Positions 9,402-16,858 of a stretch of DNA of 64,000 nt are shown here, piece after piece. The translations under genes were made by a program, and so were the position numbers. The stretch is taken from positions 124,001 to 188,000 of the forward strand of contig NZ_WMIB01000003.1 of assembly GCF_009711125.1 (NCBI RefSeq), given 5' to 3'. This DNA is from Metabacillus mangrovi. Lineage in GTDB: Bacteria; Bacillota; Bacilli; Bacillales; Bacillaceae. The notes under the pieces are model-generated. The model ran no database searches. It was not told the origin of the DNA and saw only the letters and a list, made by a program, of their open reading frames with translations. The first letter of the stretch is position 1. Each line of letters begins with the position of its first letter.

Positions 9402-9716
9402 GATGGAAAAAACGGTTCAGGTGATGCAATAAACAGTTTAGGTGATGGAAAAAACGGTTCAAGTGATGGAATAAACAGTTTAGGTGATGGAATAAACGGT
9501 TTGGGTGATGGAATAAACAGTTTAGGTGATGGAATAAACGGTTTGGGTGATGGAATAAACAGTTTAGGTGATTGAAAAAACGATTCAAGTGATGGAATAA
9601 ACAGTTTAGGTGATGGAATAAACGGTTTGGGTGATGGAATAAACAGTTTAGGTTATTGAAAAAACTTTCAGCCCGATGGAATAAACGTTCAACCTGATGG
9701 AATAATCAGATCACGC
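9402..9716. repeat. 21-bp tandem repeat array, 15 units
   Basis: Fifteen consecutive 21-bp units start at 9402. The usual unit is GATGGAATAAAC followed by AGTTTAGGT. Units 2, 4, 6, 8, 10 and 12 carry this sequence (unit 2 with one change). Odd units differ, ending either CGGTTTGGGT or CGGTTCARGT, so much of the array has a 42-bp higher-order period. Units 13-15 decay. The period of seven codons leaves a long open frame on the minus strand (9349-9588), but that frame has no ribosome-binding site. The array lies between the convergent terminators of etfA and the exporter gene, where no coding function is expected. Confidence 0.95.
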
Positions 9717-9743
9717 AGTCCGGAAATCAATCAACCGATCCTT

Positions 9744-9783
9744 TAAAAAAAGCAGCGCATACCCTATCTCTGGTACGCGCTGC
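9744..9783 (-). terminator. Terminator of the MFS exporter gene
   Basis: Read on the minus strand, GCAGCGCGTACC (9772-9783) pairs with GGTATGCGCTGC (9752-9763) through a 12-bp stem with one wobble, followed by seven T. Confidence 0.88.
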
Positions 9784-9818
9784 CTGCTTAGTGAAATTTG
9801 CAAATGATTCCCTCAGTT

Positions 9819-11063
9819 TTAACTTACCGGTTCACCCGCAGTTGGCTTTGCTTTTTTTGACGATTTCGATGCAAGGAGAGGAATAACGAGCACGATGCCA
9901 ATCAGGAAGAACACGGCGGACAGCTGATAAACCATGGTCAGGCTCAGAAATTCTTTGAATGCACCTGCGAGACTCATCATTAGAACCATGCTCCCCATGA
10001 ACATCGGCATCATGATTCCGTTCACTCTTCCTACGTACGCTTCTTCGGCATTGTTCAAAATGAGTGTGTTTACACTAATATTAATAGCGGGCATTGCCAG
10101 GCCGCTGAAGAATTGGGCAGCGAGGGTGATCCAGAGAACGTCTGAGAATCCGATTATGGATAACATGACAGCATCGATGACCATCCCCGCAGCAAGCATC
10201 CAGATCGGCGGGATTTTTTTTGCGAATGCAAATGCCAGTGCACCACCAACAAGCATGGCCGCTCCATATACGGCTAAGAACCACTGAAGAAAGCTGCTTT
10301 GCATCCCAAGCTTTTCAGTCACAATAAAGATGGCTAAAGGCTGAGTCAATCCGACCCCCAGTCCGGCCGCGATAAAGTTTCCGCTGAGAATCACAAACGT
10401 GCGGTTCTTGAAGACATAACGGAATCCGGAGGCGAGTTCCTGAAAGATGGTGGTCTTTTCCTGTTTTTCAGTTTCTTTGTCAGCCGGCAGGAAAAACAGA
10501 ACGGCTGCAGATAACAGGAACATGATTCCGGTGATGCCTATGGATACAAAAATGCCGAATTGCTGATAAACAAACGTTCCGAGTATCGGTCCGAGAATCA
10601 TAAACACAGCAAACATCGTCTGGTAGATCGACATGCCCATCTGCATCTGTTCACCTGGGACATGGACTTTAAACAGCTTTAATCCGGACGGCTGTGAGAA
10701 CTGGGATAGAATGGCCGAGATCAGCATCGCAAAAAAGACGGCCTGCCAGCCTGCAAACAGGAGCGCGCCTAAAACCGCAAACACAGACACAGCACTTAAG
10801 ACGTCGCACCAGACCATGGTTTTTCTCGGTTTCCAGCGGTCGGCAAAGGCCCCGCCAATAATGGAGAACACAAAAATCGGGGCAAACTCAGCAACAGATA
10901 TTAAAGAAATGGCATACGGGTTGCCATCTGTTTTTTCCACGATAAACAGCAGGACAGAAAAATTCCGGACCCAAATGCCGATTTGCAGGAAGAGACCTGA
11001 AAGGAGCAGGGCGCGGATCACCCGGTTCCTAAATAAACCAGATAAAGCAGGGGATTGGTTCAT
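9819..11063 (-). CDS. MFS-family drug exporter-like transporter
   Basis: A 414-residue major facilitator protein with about twelve hydrophobic segments. The loop between helices 2 and 3 carries a recognisable motif A remnant (GGAFADRWKPRKTMVWCD). The overall type resembles the MefA/Cmr-like MFS_3 group of putative macrolide or drug efflux proteins, including SQPSGLKLFKVHVPGEQMQMGMS after helix 4. The substrate cannot be told from sequence. A good GGAGGA precedes the ATG on the minus strand. It stands alone, with its own terminator and a perfect palindrome over its probable -10. It interrupts the etfA-trxA neighbourhood that I remember from B. subtilis, so it may be a lineage-specific insertion. 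Confidence 0.85.
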   Translation of the reverse strand: MNQSPALSGLFRNRVIRALLLSGLFLQIGIWVRNFSVLLFIVEKTDGNPYAISLISVAEFAPIFVFSIIGGAFADRWKPRKTMVWCDVLSAVSVFAVLGALLFAGWQAVFFAMLISAILSQFSQPSGLKLFKVHVPGEQMQMGMSIYQTMFAVFMILGPILGTFVYQQFGIFVSIGITGIMFLLSAAVLFFLPADKETEKQEKTTIFQELASGFRYVFKNRTFVILSGNFIAAGLGVGLTQPLAIFIVTEKLGMQSSFLQWFLAVYGAAMLVGGALAFAFAKKIPPIWMLAAGMVIDAVMLSIIGFSDVLWITLAAQFFSGLAMPAINISVNTLILNNAEEAYVGRVNGIMMPMFMGSMVLMMSLAGAFKEFLSLTMVYQLSAVFFLIGIVLVIPLLASKSSKKAKPTAGEPVS

Positions 11064-11138
11064 GTTTTAAATCCTCCATCATCTTAAATTCTATATAAAC
11101 AGCCTTCAGCTGTATTTGTCTGGCTCACTAATTTTCAA

Positions 11139-11155
11139 TTATATCCTGGATATAA
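11139..11155 (-). promoter_or_regulatory. Palindrome over the exporter promoter, probable operator
   Basis: TTATATCCTGGATATAA is a perfect inverted repeat with 8-bp arms around one central base. The minus-strand -10 candidate TATAAT (11138-11143) overlaps its left arm, 75 bases upstream of the exporter start. I do not recognise the cognate regulator. Confidence 0.55.
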
Positions 11156-11210
11156 GAAGATATGACTGGATGCACCCGAAAGCTCATATATTTACATTCT
11201 TTTATTTCCA

Positions 11211-11294
11211 TTAATACCCTGCTTTTTCCGCTTCGTCAATCATCATTTTATAAAAATGCTGAGGGGTAAAAGAAGCACTTAAACCGGCGGATGA
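11211..11294 (-). pseudogene. Possible C-terminal relic of a lost gene
   Basis: On the minus strand an open stretch of 27 codons ends in TAA at 11211 and reads ...FTPQHFYKMMIDEAEKAGY. It looks like a natural protein C-terminus but starts after an in-frame stop at 11295-11297 and has no start signal. It lies in the 338-base gap between the exporter and trxA. The family is not recognised and it may be chance. Confidence 0.25.
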
Positions 11295-11334
11295 TTACGG
11301 CTTCCTTTGGCAATAATGACATCGAGGCAAATTC

Positions 11335-11364
11335 TTCGCACACTGTATATGAAGGTGCTATACT
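11335..11364 (+). promoter_or_regulatory. Candidate trxA promoter
   Basis: TTCGCA (11335-11340), an 18-base spacer, then TATACT (11359-11364) preceded by an extended TGC. It lies 37 bases before the trxA start. Confidence 0.5.
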
Positions 11365-11401
11365 TAGAGCATATTCTTGATGATTTTAGGAGGAATACAC
11401 G

Positions 11402-11716
11402 ATGGCTATTTCACACGTAACAGATCAAAACTTCTCCGCTGAAACAGGAGAAGGCGTCGTTCTTGCAGATTTCTGGGCACCATGGTGCGGCCCTTGCAAA
11501 ATGATTGCTCCCGTTCTTGAAGAACTGGATCAGGACATGGGTGACAAAGTAAAAATCGTCAAATTAGACGTTGATGAAAATCAGGAAACTGCCGGTAAAT
11601 ACGGCGTAATGAGCATTCCAACCCTTCTTGTATTCAAAAACGGCGAAGTGGTTGACAAAGCAGTCGGCTACCAGCCGAAAGAAGCTTTGGCGGAACTGCT
11701 TAACAAGCACGCATAA
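11402..11716 (+). CDS. trxA: Thioredoxin
   Basis: A 104-residue thioredoxin with the active site WCGPCK at residues 28-33 and the conserved cis-proline segment [11 protein letters not shown] near 73-83. This is the standard length for the essential cytoplasmic TrxA, which reduces disulfides in ribonucleotide reductase, peroxiredoxins and other proteins. The ATG follows TTAGGAGG. It has its own promoter and a perfect terminator, so it is a single-gene unit before uvrC. Confidence 0.98.
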   Translation: MAISHVTDQNFSAETGEGVVLADFWAPWCGPCKMIAPVLEELDQDMGDKVKIVKLDVDENQETAGKYGVMSIPTLLVFKNGEVVDKAVGYQPKEALAELLNKHA

Positions 11717-11721
11717 CAGCG

Positions 11722-11753
11722 AAAATCAGCCCGGTTCCGGGCTGATTTTTTTC
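11722..11753 (+). terminator. Terminator of trxA
   Basis: AAATCAGCCCGG (11723-11734) pairs with CCGGGCTGATTT (11737-11748) and is followed by seven T. Confidence 0.92.
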
Positions 11754-11839
11754 ATATACAGCCATAAGCCTGCTAATCTTCGTAATTTTTTTCATTCTAT
11801 CGTACAATATAAGGCAAGAAACTGGATGGAAGTGGTGAA

Positions 11840-13612
11840 ATGAAAGATAAAATCAGAGAGAAGCTGGCCCTTCTTCCCGATCAGCCAGGCTGTTATTTGA
11901 TGAAGGACCGGCAGGGAACGATCATTTATGTAGGGAAGGCAAAAGTGCTGAAAAACCGGGTACGGTCCTATTTTACCGGTTCCCACGACGGGAAGACCCA
12001 GCGGCTCGTCAATGAAATCGAGGACTTTGAATACATCGTGACTTCTTCCAACATCGAAGCGCTGATCCTCGAAATGAATTTGATCAAAAAGCACGATCCG
12101 AAATACAATGTCATGCTGAAGGACGATAAATCCTTTCCATTTATAAAGATTACAGGAGAGCGCCATCCCCGTCTGATCGTTACAAGAAAGATTAAAAAGG
12201 ATAAAGGCAAGTATTTCGGGCCTTATCCGAATGTCCAGGCTGCAAGGGAAACGAAAAAGCTGCTGGACCGGCTGTATCCGCTGCGAAAGTGCAATACGCT
12301 GCCGGACCGTGTATGCCTTTATTATCATATGGGCCAATGTCTGGCACCATGTGTGTATGATGTGACCGCAGAGACAAACCGGAAAATGGTCGATGACATC
12401 AGCAGGTTTTTAAACGGCGGCTATAAGCAGATCAAAGAAGATTTGACTGGGAAAATGTATAAGGCATCTGAATCCATGGATTTTGAGAGGGCAAAAGAGT
12501 ACAGGGACCAGATCGTTCACATCGAAGCCACGATGGAAAAACAGAAAATGTCGCTTACCGATTTTGTGGACCGCGATATTTTTGCCTATGCCTATGATAA
12601 GGGCTGGATGTGTGTTCAGGTCTTTTTCATCCGCCAGGGGAAACTGATCGAGAGAGATGTGTCGATGTTCCCGCTCTACAGCGAGCCTGATGAGGAATTC
12701 CTGACTTTCCTCGGCCAATTTTATCAGCAGAGCAGCCATTTCCTTCCGAAGGAAATTATGATCCCGGACAGCGCGGATGCGGCCATGGCTGAACAGCTGC
12801 TGAACGTCCGTGTCCTTCAGCCGAAGCGCGGCGCCAAAAAGGATTTGCTTTTGCTGGCCCATAAGAATGCCAAGATTGCACTGAAGGAGAAGTTTTCGCT
12901 CATTGAACGGGACGAGGAACGGACCATCAAGGCGATCGAAAACCTTGGGGAAACGCTCGGCATTTCTGTTCCGCTGAGAATTGAAGCTTTCGATAACTCC
13001 AACATTCAGGGAACCGATCCGGTTTCAGCCATGATTGTTTTCATCGATGGCAAACCGGCGAAAAAAGAGTACAGGAAATATAAAATCCGGACGGTTACAG
13101 GCCCGGATGATTATGAATCCATAAGGGAGGTCGTCAGAAGAAGGTACAGCCGTGTGCTGAAAGAAAATCTGCCGCTTCCTGATCTCATTATTATCGATGG
13201 CGGAAAAGGACAGATTTCAGCAGCCAAGGATGTACTTGAAAATGAGCTCGCCCTGGAAATCCCGGTTTCCGGCCTCGTGAAGGATGACAAGCACCGCACA
13301 TCCAATCTGATGATCGGCGATCCGCTTGAGCTCGTCCAGCTGGAGCGGAATTCCCAGGAATTTTATCTGCTTCAGCGCATCCAGGATGAGGTGCACAGGT
13401 TTGCCATTACCTTTCACCGGCAGCTCCGCGGAAAAAATGCAATCCAGTCGATCCTTGATGAGATCCCTGGAATCGGGGAAAAACGCCGCAAAATGCTGCT
13501 GAAGCATTTCGGCTCTGTGAAAAAAATGAAGGAAGCCACGATCGATCAGATCAAGGAAGCGGGCGTTCCTTATGCAACGGCTGAACTCATTTTTGAGAAA
13601 CTGAAGGAATAG
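11840..13612 (+). CDS. uvrC: Excinuclease ABC subunit C
   Basis: A 590-residue UvrC. The N-terminal GIY-YIG nuclease domain (about residues 14-95) reads [10 protein letters not shown] then [18 protein letters not shown]; the first motif is GCY rather than GIY. A UVR domain (about 205-235, [21 protein letters not shown]) binds UvrB. The RNase H-like nuclease half includes [15 protein letters not shown] and [10 protein letters not shown], and a C-terminal helix-hairpin-helix region has [18 protein letters not shown]. It makes the two incisions of nucleotide excision repair. The start ATG has GGAAGTGG upstream. The lysC leader begins almost at its stop codon, and no strong terminator separates them. 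Confidence 0.97.
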   Translation: MKDKIREKLALLPDQPGCYLMKDRQGTIIYVGKAKVLKNRVRSYFTGSHDGKTQRLVNEIEDFEYIVTSSNIEALILEMNLIKKHDPKYNVMLKDDKSFPFIKITGERHPRLIVTRKIKKDKGKYFGPYPNVQAARETKKLLDRLYPLRKCNTLPDRVCLYYHMGQCLAPCVYDVTAETNRKMVDDISRFLNGGYKQIKEDLTGKMYKASESMDFERAKEYRDQIVHIEATMEKQKMSLTDFVDRDIFAYAYDKGWMCVQVFFIRQGKLIERDVSMFPLYSEPDEEFLTFLGQFYQQSSHFLPKEIMIPDSADAAMAEQLLNVRVLQPKRGAKKDLLLLAHKNAKIALKEKFSLIERDEERTIKAIENLGETLGISVPLRIEAFDNSNIQGTDPVSAMIVFIDGKPAKKEYRKYKIRTVTGPDDYESIREVVRRRYSRVLKENLPLPDLIIIDGGKGQISAAKDVLENELALEIPVSGLVKDDKHRTSNLMIGDPLELVQLERNSQEFYLLQRIQDEVHRFAITFHRQLRGKNAIQSILDEIPGIGEKRRKMLLKHFGSVKKMKEATIDQIKEAGVPYATAELIFEKLKE

Positions 13613-13615
13613 TCT

Positions 13616-13644
13616 TGTGCTTTTCCGAATCGTTTGCTAAAATA
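13616..13644 (+). promoter_or_regulatory. Promoter of the lysine riboswitch-lysC transcript
   Basis: TTGTGC (13616-13621), a 17-base spacer, then TAAAAT (13639-13644) preceded by an extended TGC. It begins only 3 bases after the uvrC stop. Confidence 0.68.
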
Positions 13645-13677
13645 CAAACTAATTCAATACGGTCGTTTAGTTCGTTA

Positions 13678-13914
13678 AATGACGATAGAGGTGCGAACTT
13701 CATCAGTAGGCATAAGCAGGAAAATGGATTCCGTTATGTATGCCGAAAGGGGAGGGTCGCCGAAGGAAAGCCGGTGCCATTGCCGATTTTTCTGGTTTTG
13801 CATTGAACAAATGCAGGGCTGTCAAGAGTAAATCTTGGAGAGCTATCTCATTGTATGAGCGAAGAACTCTTTTCGTTTATGCAAGCAATGGGATATCCCA
13901 TTGCTTTTTATTTT
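13678..13914 (+). promoter_or_regulatory. Lysine riboswitch (L box) with terminator
   Basis: The leader carries the L-box core elements in order: GATAGAGGTGCGAACTT (13684 on), AAAGGGGAGGGTCGCCGAAG (about 13746 on), GGCTGTCAAGA and TCTTGGAGAGCTATCTC. The expression platform is a perfect 12-bp hairpin (13883-13906) with a T-rich tail. TATCTCATTG (3' strand of P1) is complementary, with one wobble, to CAATGGGATA of the terminator, which gives the antiterminator. Lysine binding should terminate transcription before lysC. Frames called here are not genes. Confidence 0.96.
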
Positions 13915-13968
13915 GTGCTCTTATCGGAAGAACTTGCGATACACCATTAGTGAAAAGGGAGCGATACC

Positions 13969-15201
13969 GTGGGACTGATCGTGCAAAAATTCGGCGGAAC
14001 ATCCGTCGGATCTGCAGAAAGAATTTTGAATGTTGCGAATCGGGTCATTCAGGAAAAAGAAAGAGGCCATGATATCGTAGTGGTCGTGTCCGCTATGGGG
14101 AAGACCACGGATCAGCTCGTCTCTCTTGCGGACGAAATTACGTCCAAACCAAGCAGGCGGGAAATGGATATGCTGCTGACCACCGGAGAACAGGTGACCA
14201 TCGCACTGCTGACAATGGCCCTGCAGGCAAGGGGCTATGAAGCTGTTTCTTATACAGGGGCACAGGCAGGAATCGTTACAGAGTCCCGTCATGGCAATGC
14301 GCGGATCACACAGATTAACGATGAGAAAATTTCTGAAAATCTGGCTGAAGGCAAAATCGTTGTAGCGGCCGGGTTCCAGGGAATGGATGAACACGGAGAA
14401 ATCACGACTCTTGGAAGAGGGGGGTCTGATACAACAGCTGTTGCACTGGCTGCAGCGCTGAAGGCGGACAAGTGCGATATATACACGGACGTAACAGGTG
14501 TCTATACGACTGATCCGCGCTATGTAAAAGGAGCCCGCAAACTTGCAGGTATTTCCTATGATGAAATGCTCGAGCTCGCCAATCTTGGTGCCGGCGTTCT
14601 GCATCCGAGAGCCGTAGAATTTGCAAAAAATTATCACGTTCCACTGGAAGTGCGGTCCAGCATGCACGAAGAACGGGGAACGCTGATCGAGGAGGAAAGT
14701 ACGTTGGAAGAGAATTTAATTGTAAAAGGCATTGCTTTTGAAGACCAGGTAACACGGGTGACCGTCTGCGGACTGCCAAACAGGCTTCAGACACTCTCCA
14801 CCATTTTTACAACGCTTGCCGGCAAGGGCGTAAATGTGGATATCATTATCCAAAGTGTGACGGATCAAGACCACGCTTCGATTTCCTTTTCCGTCAAAAC
14901 CGCCGATCTTGAGGATACGATTGAAATCCTGGAAAAAAACAAAAGCATGCTGAACTTCAGCAAGATTGAATCGGAAAAAGGATTATCAAAGGTTTCGATC
15001 GTCGGATCCGGAATGGTTTCCAACCCGGGAGTTGCAGCCGAAATGTTCTCGGTTCTGGCGGAGGAAGGCATTGCAGTGAAAATGGTCAGCACTTCTGAGA
15101 TTAAAGTATCGACTGTCGTGAATCAGGAAGACATGGTGCGCGCCGTCGAGTCGCTTCATGAAGCATTTGAGCTTTCCGGGCGGAAGGCCTCTATTTCATA
15201 A
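13969..15201 (+). CDS. lysC: Aspartokinase II (lysine-sensitive), alpha subunit
   Basis: A 410-residue aspartate kinase, the first step of the lysine/threonine/methionine/diaminopimelate route. The kinase domain shows KFGGTSVGS at residues 5-14, TTGEQVTIALL and GRGGSDTTAVAL. Two ACT domains fill about residues 260-400. The GTG start follows AAAAGGGAG. Family knowledge: B. subtilis LysC is an alpha2beta2 enzyme whose beta subunit comes from an internal start at codon 246, and the same arrangement is visible here. The gene is controlled by the lysine riboswitch directly upstream and ends at a terminator shared with convergent yslB. Confidence 0.97.
   Translation: MGLIVQKFGGTSVGSAERILNVANRVIQEKERGHDIVVVVSAMGKTTDQLVSLADEITSKPSRREMDMLLTTGEQVTIALLTMALQARGYEAVSYTGAQAGIVTESRHGNARITQINDEKISENLAEGKIVVAAGFQGMDEHGEITTLGRGGSDTTAVALAAALKADKCDIYTDVTGVYTTDPRYVKGARKLAGISYDEMLELANLGAGVLHPRAVEFAKNYHVPLEVRSSMHEERGTLIEEESTLEENLIVKGIAFEDQVTRVTVCGLPNRLQTLSTIFTTLAGKGVNVDIIIQSVTDQDHASISFSVKTADLEDTIEILEKNKSMLNFSKIESEKGLSKVSIVGSGMVSNPGVAAEMFSVLAEEGIAVKMVSTSEIKVSTVVNQEDMVRAVESLHEAFELSGRKASIS
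14704..15201 (+). CDS. lysC: Aspartokinase II beta subunit, internal in-frame start
   Basis: Inside lysC, a TTG at codon 246 is preceded by AGGAGG (14690-14695) with 8 bases of spacing, a far better ribosome-binding site than the gene's own. It would yield 165 residues comprising the two ACT domains. B. subtilis makes its beta subunit from the corresponding codon 246. The position match and the Shine-Dalgarno conservation argue that the dual product is kept here, with TTG in place of ATG. Confidence 0.75.
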   Translation: MEENLIVKGIAFEDQVTRVTVCGLPNRLQTLSTIFTTLAGKGVNVDIIIQSVTDQDHASISFSVKTADLEDTIEILEKNKSMLNFSKIESEKGLSKVSIVGSGMVSNPGVAAEMFSVLAEEGIAVKMVSTSEIKVSTVVNQEDMVRAVESLHEAFELSGRKASIS

Positions 15202-15204
15202 ACG

Positions 15205-15239
15205 AAAAAAACAGGAAGCGAAGCTGTCCTGTTTTTTTC
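15205..15239. terminator. Bidirectional terminator between lysC and yslB
   Basis: AAAAAACAGGA and TCCTGTTTTTTT form the outer stem, with AGC/GCT inside. A-runs and T-runs on either side let it serve both converging genes. Confidence 0.88.
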
Positions 15240-15254
15240 TTTGCCTGTACACAT

Positions 15255-15710
15255 TCATTCAGAAATGGAATCTTTTTTATCCCATTTTACCGACAGGACG
15301 ACCTTTCCGGTGCGGCGCTTCACCTGCTCGTAGCCTTCCGCAGCGAAATCACCCTGTCTCTGGATCTGCTCTGCCAAAAAACCGGCCTCCATTAAAAAGG
15401 AAGGTTCTTTTTGGGTCTGCATCCTCTCTTGTATGAGGCTCGATTTTAATTCAAATTCCATTTCGCCCTGCTTTCTGTGCAGCAGCTCAAGTTCTCCCCA
15501 TCCGGCCTGGATGAAAAACGGGATCAGGTCCTCCGCTGTTTCGAGCGGATAGCGCCTGGCAAGCTTTCTTCCTGCCCAGTAAAGCATGGCTGGATAATCC
15601 TGTCCGAGCAATTCGGGGAGGAGGACTTCGCGGAGGATCTCGCTGCTGAAAGCCGGAACCTGAAGCTCCTCCAAAGCGGCAGCATCTGGTTGATTACGGT
15701 TATTTTTCAT
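15255..15710 (-). CDS. yslB: DUF2507-type protein YslB
   Basis: A 151-residue soluble protein. I set the start at the ATG complementary to 15708-15710 because GAGGGGAAAG lies just upstream on the minus strand; an in-frame start 36 bases earlier would include the ribosome-binding site. Sequence features (PAFSSEILREVLLPELLG, MLYWAGRKLARRYPL, FFIQAGWGELELL) match the YslB/DUF2507 family, distantly related to V4R-type small-molecule-binding domains. Its place between lysC and sdhC is the same as in B. subtilis. The function is unknown. Confidence 0.9.
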   Translation of the reverse strand: MKNNRNQPDAAALEELQVPAFSSEILREVLLPELLGQDYPAMLYWAGRKLARRYPLETAEDLIPFFIQAGWGELELLHRKQGEMEFELKSSLIQERMQTQKEPSFLMEAGFLAEQIQRQGDFAAEGYEQVKRRTGKVVLSVKWDKKDSISE

Positions 15711-15891
15711 ATTCTTTCCCCTCTTTCTAAGGCCATTATATCTCAAGTGAAGGGGAGATTAACATGAAATAATAGGAAGAAGGAGGGGAAATCCCTGAAC
15801 TCGCCGGCAGGAGCCGGATGCGTAAACGGATCCCCGATTTCAATGCCGCAAAATTAAATATATTGATAAAGTTAATTTAGTAGAAAGAAAG

Positions 15892-15910
15892 TACAATTCG
15901 GAAAATTGTA
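15892..15910 (+). promoter_or_regulatory. Inverted repeat upstream of the sdh promoter
   Basis: TACAATT (15892-15898) and AATTGTA (15904-15910) are perfect 7-bp inverted arms around 5 bases. They end 18 bases upstream of the sdh -35, a natural place for an activator or repressor. I do not recognise the site. Confidence 0.4.
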
Positions 15911-15928
15911 ATTTATGAACACGTTTTC

Positions 15929-15957
15929 TTGACGCTCTATAAGGTTAGGAGTAAAAT
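15929..15957 (+). promoter_or_regulatory. Promoter of sdhCAB with a long leader
   Basis: TTGACG (15929-15934), a 17-base spacer and TAAAAT (15952-15957). Transcription would start near 15964, leaving a leader of about 250 bases before sdhC. The leader holds a TTCCGGGAAATAATTTCCGG fold (about 16082-16101) and a G-rich ribosome-binding site. Family knowledge: the B. subtilis sdh leader is a target of the iron-sparing RNA FsrA. The gap 15747-15890 shows nothing clear. Confidence 0.8.
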
Positions 15958-16218
15958 GAATTTGTCACATTTTATCAGTTTGAAGCTTGTTTTCTCGGGG
16001 TAAGTTAAAAGTTTCCAATAGCAGATTGCCAGTTTGGAATTTTGCTGTCTGCTTTCTTTAAAAATGAGAAAACAGACGGTCTTCCGGGAAATAATTTCCG
16101 GGGAAATGCTATTTCAGTAGCTTGCCATAACGCAGACTCCCCCCGGGTTCCAGACTGAAAAATGGGATGGCAGAACCCAATATAACGAGACAACTTAAAC
16201 GTAGGGGGTAAAAGATTT

Positions 16219-16827
16219 ATGGCTAGTAATAATGAGTTCGCGCTGCGCAGGCTGCACTCGCTGCTGGGGGTCATTCCTGTAGGGATCTTCCTGATTCAGC
16301 ATCTTGTCGTCAACAACTTTGCCACAAGGGGCGAAGAAGCATTTAATGAAGCGGCCCACTTTATGGAAAGTCTTCCATTCAGGCTCCTCTTGGAGACGGT
16401 AATCATTTTCCTTCCGCTATTATTCCACGCTATTTATGGTGTTTATATTGCATTTACAGCGAAGAACAATGCTTCCCGGTACGGCTACTTCAGGAACTGG
16501 ATGTTTGTCATGCAGCGTGTGACAGGAATCGTAACGTTCGTCTTCGTCGTTTGGCACGTATGGGAAACGAGGATCGCCGCGTTTTTCGGAGTTCCGGTGA
16601 ACTTTGATATGATGGCAAACATCTTCAGTAACCCATGGATGATCGCCTTTTATGTAATCGGTGTCGTATCCACTGTATTCCACTTTGCCAATGGCCTATG
16701 GTCTTTCCTGGTTACATGGGGAGTCACAGTTACCCCGCGTTCCCAGCTGATTTCAACATACGTTACGCTTGCGATTTTCGTTGCTCTTGCGTACGTGGGT
16801 GTTTCGACCATTTTTGCATTCGTTTAA
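16219..16827 (+). CDS. sdhC: Succinate dehydrogenase cytochrome b558 subunit
   Basis: A 202-residue, five-helix membrane anchor of Bacillus-type succinate:menaquinone reductase, identical in length to the B. subtilis subunit. Histidines that in the family ligate two haems are present (in IQHLVV, LFHAIYG, VWHVWE and VFHFANG). The ATG follows TAGGGGGTAAAAG. It anchors SdhAB to the inner face of the membrane and passes electrons to menaquinone. It is first in sdhC-sdhA-sdhB, with 31 bases before sdhA. Confidence 0.97.
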   Translation: MASNNEFALRRLHSLLGVIPVGIFLIQHLVVNNFATRGEEAFNEAAHFMESLPFRLLLETVIIFLPLLFHAIYGVYIAFTAKNNASRYGYFRNWMFVMQRVTGIVTFVFVVWHVWETRIAAFFGVPVNFDMMANIFSNPWMIAFYVIGVVSTVFHFANGLWSFLVTWGVTVTPRSQLISTYVTLAIFVALAYVGVSTIFAFV

Positions 16828-16858
16828 TAAGCAGACGTCAATCGAGGGAGTGGGCTAG

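Noticed and set aside
9349-9588. 79-residue minus-strand frame with a 7-residue repeat (NRLFHHLNCLFHH type)
   Set aside because: It is only the 21-bp array read in a frame without stops; TTG start, no ribosome-binding site, and it begins and ends within or next to the array.
13615-14072. Two overlapping plus-strand frames ahead of lysC
   Set aside because: They lie in the lysine riboswitch and its terminator and have no translation signals.
16005-16274. 89-residue minus-strand frame over the sdhC leader
   Set aside because: It is antisense to the start of sdhC and the leader, with no start signal.
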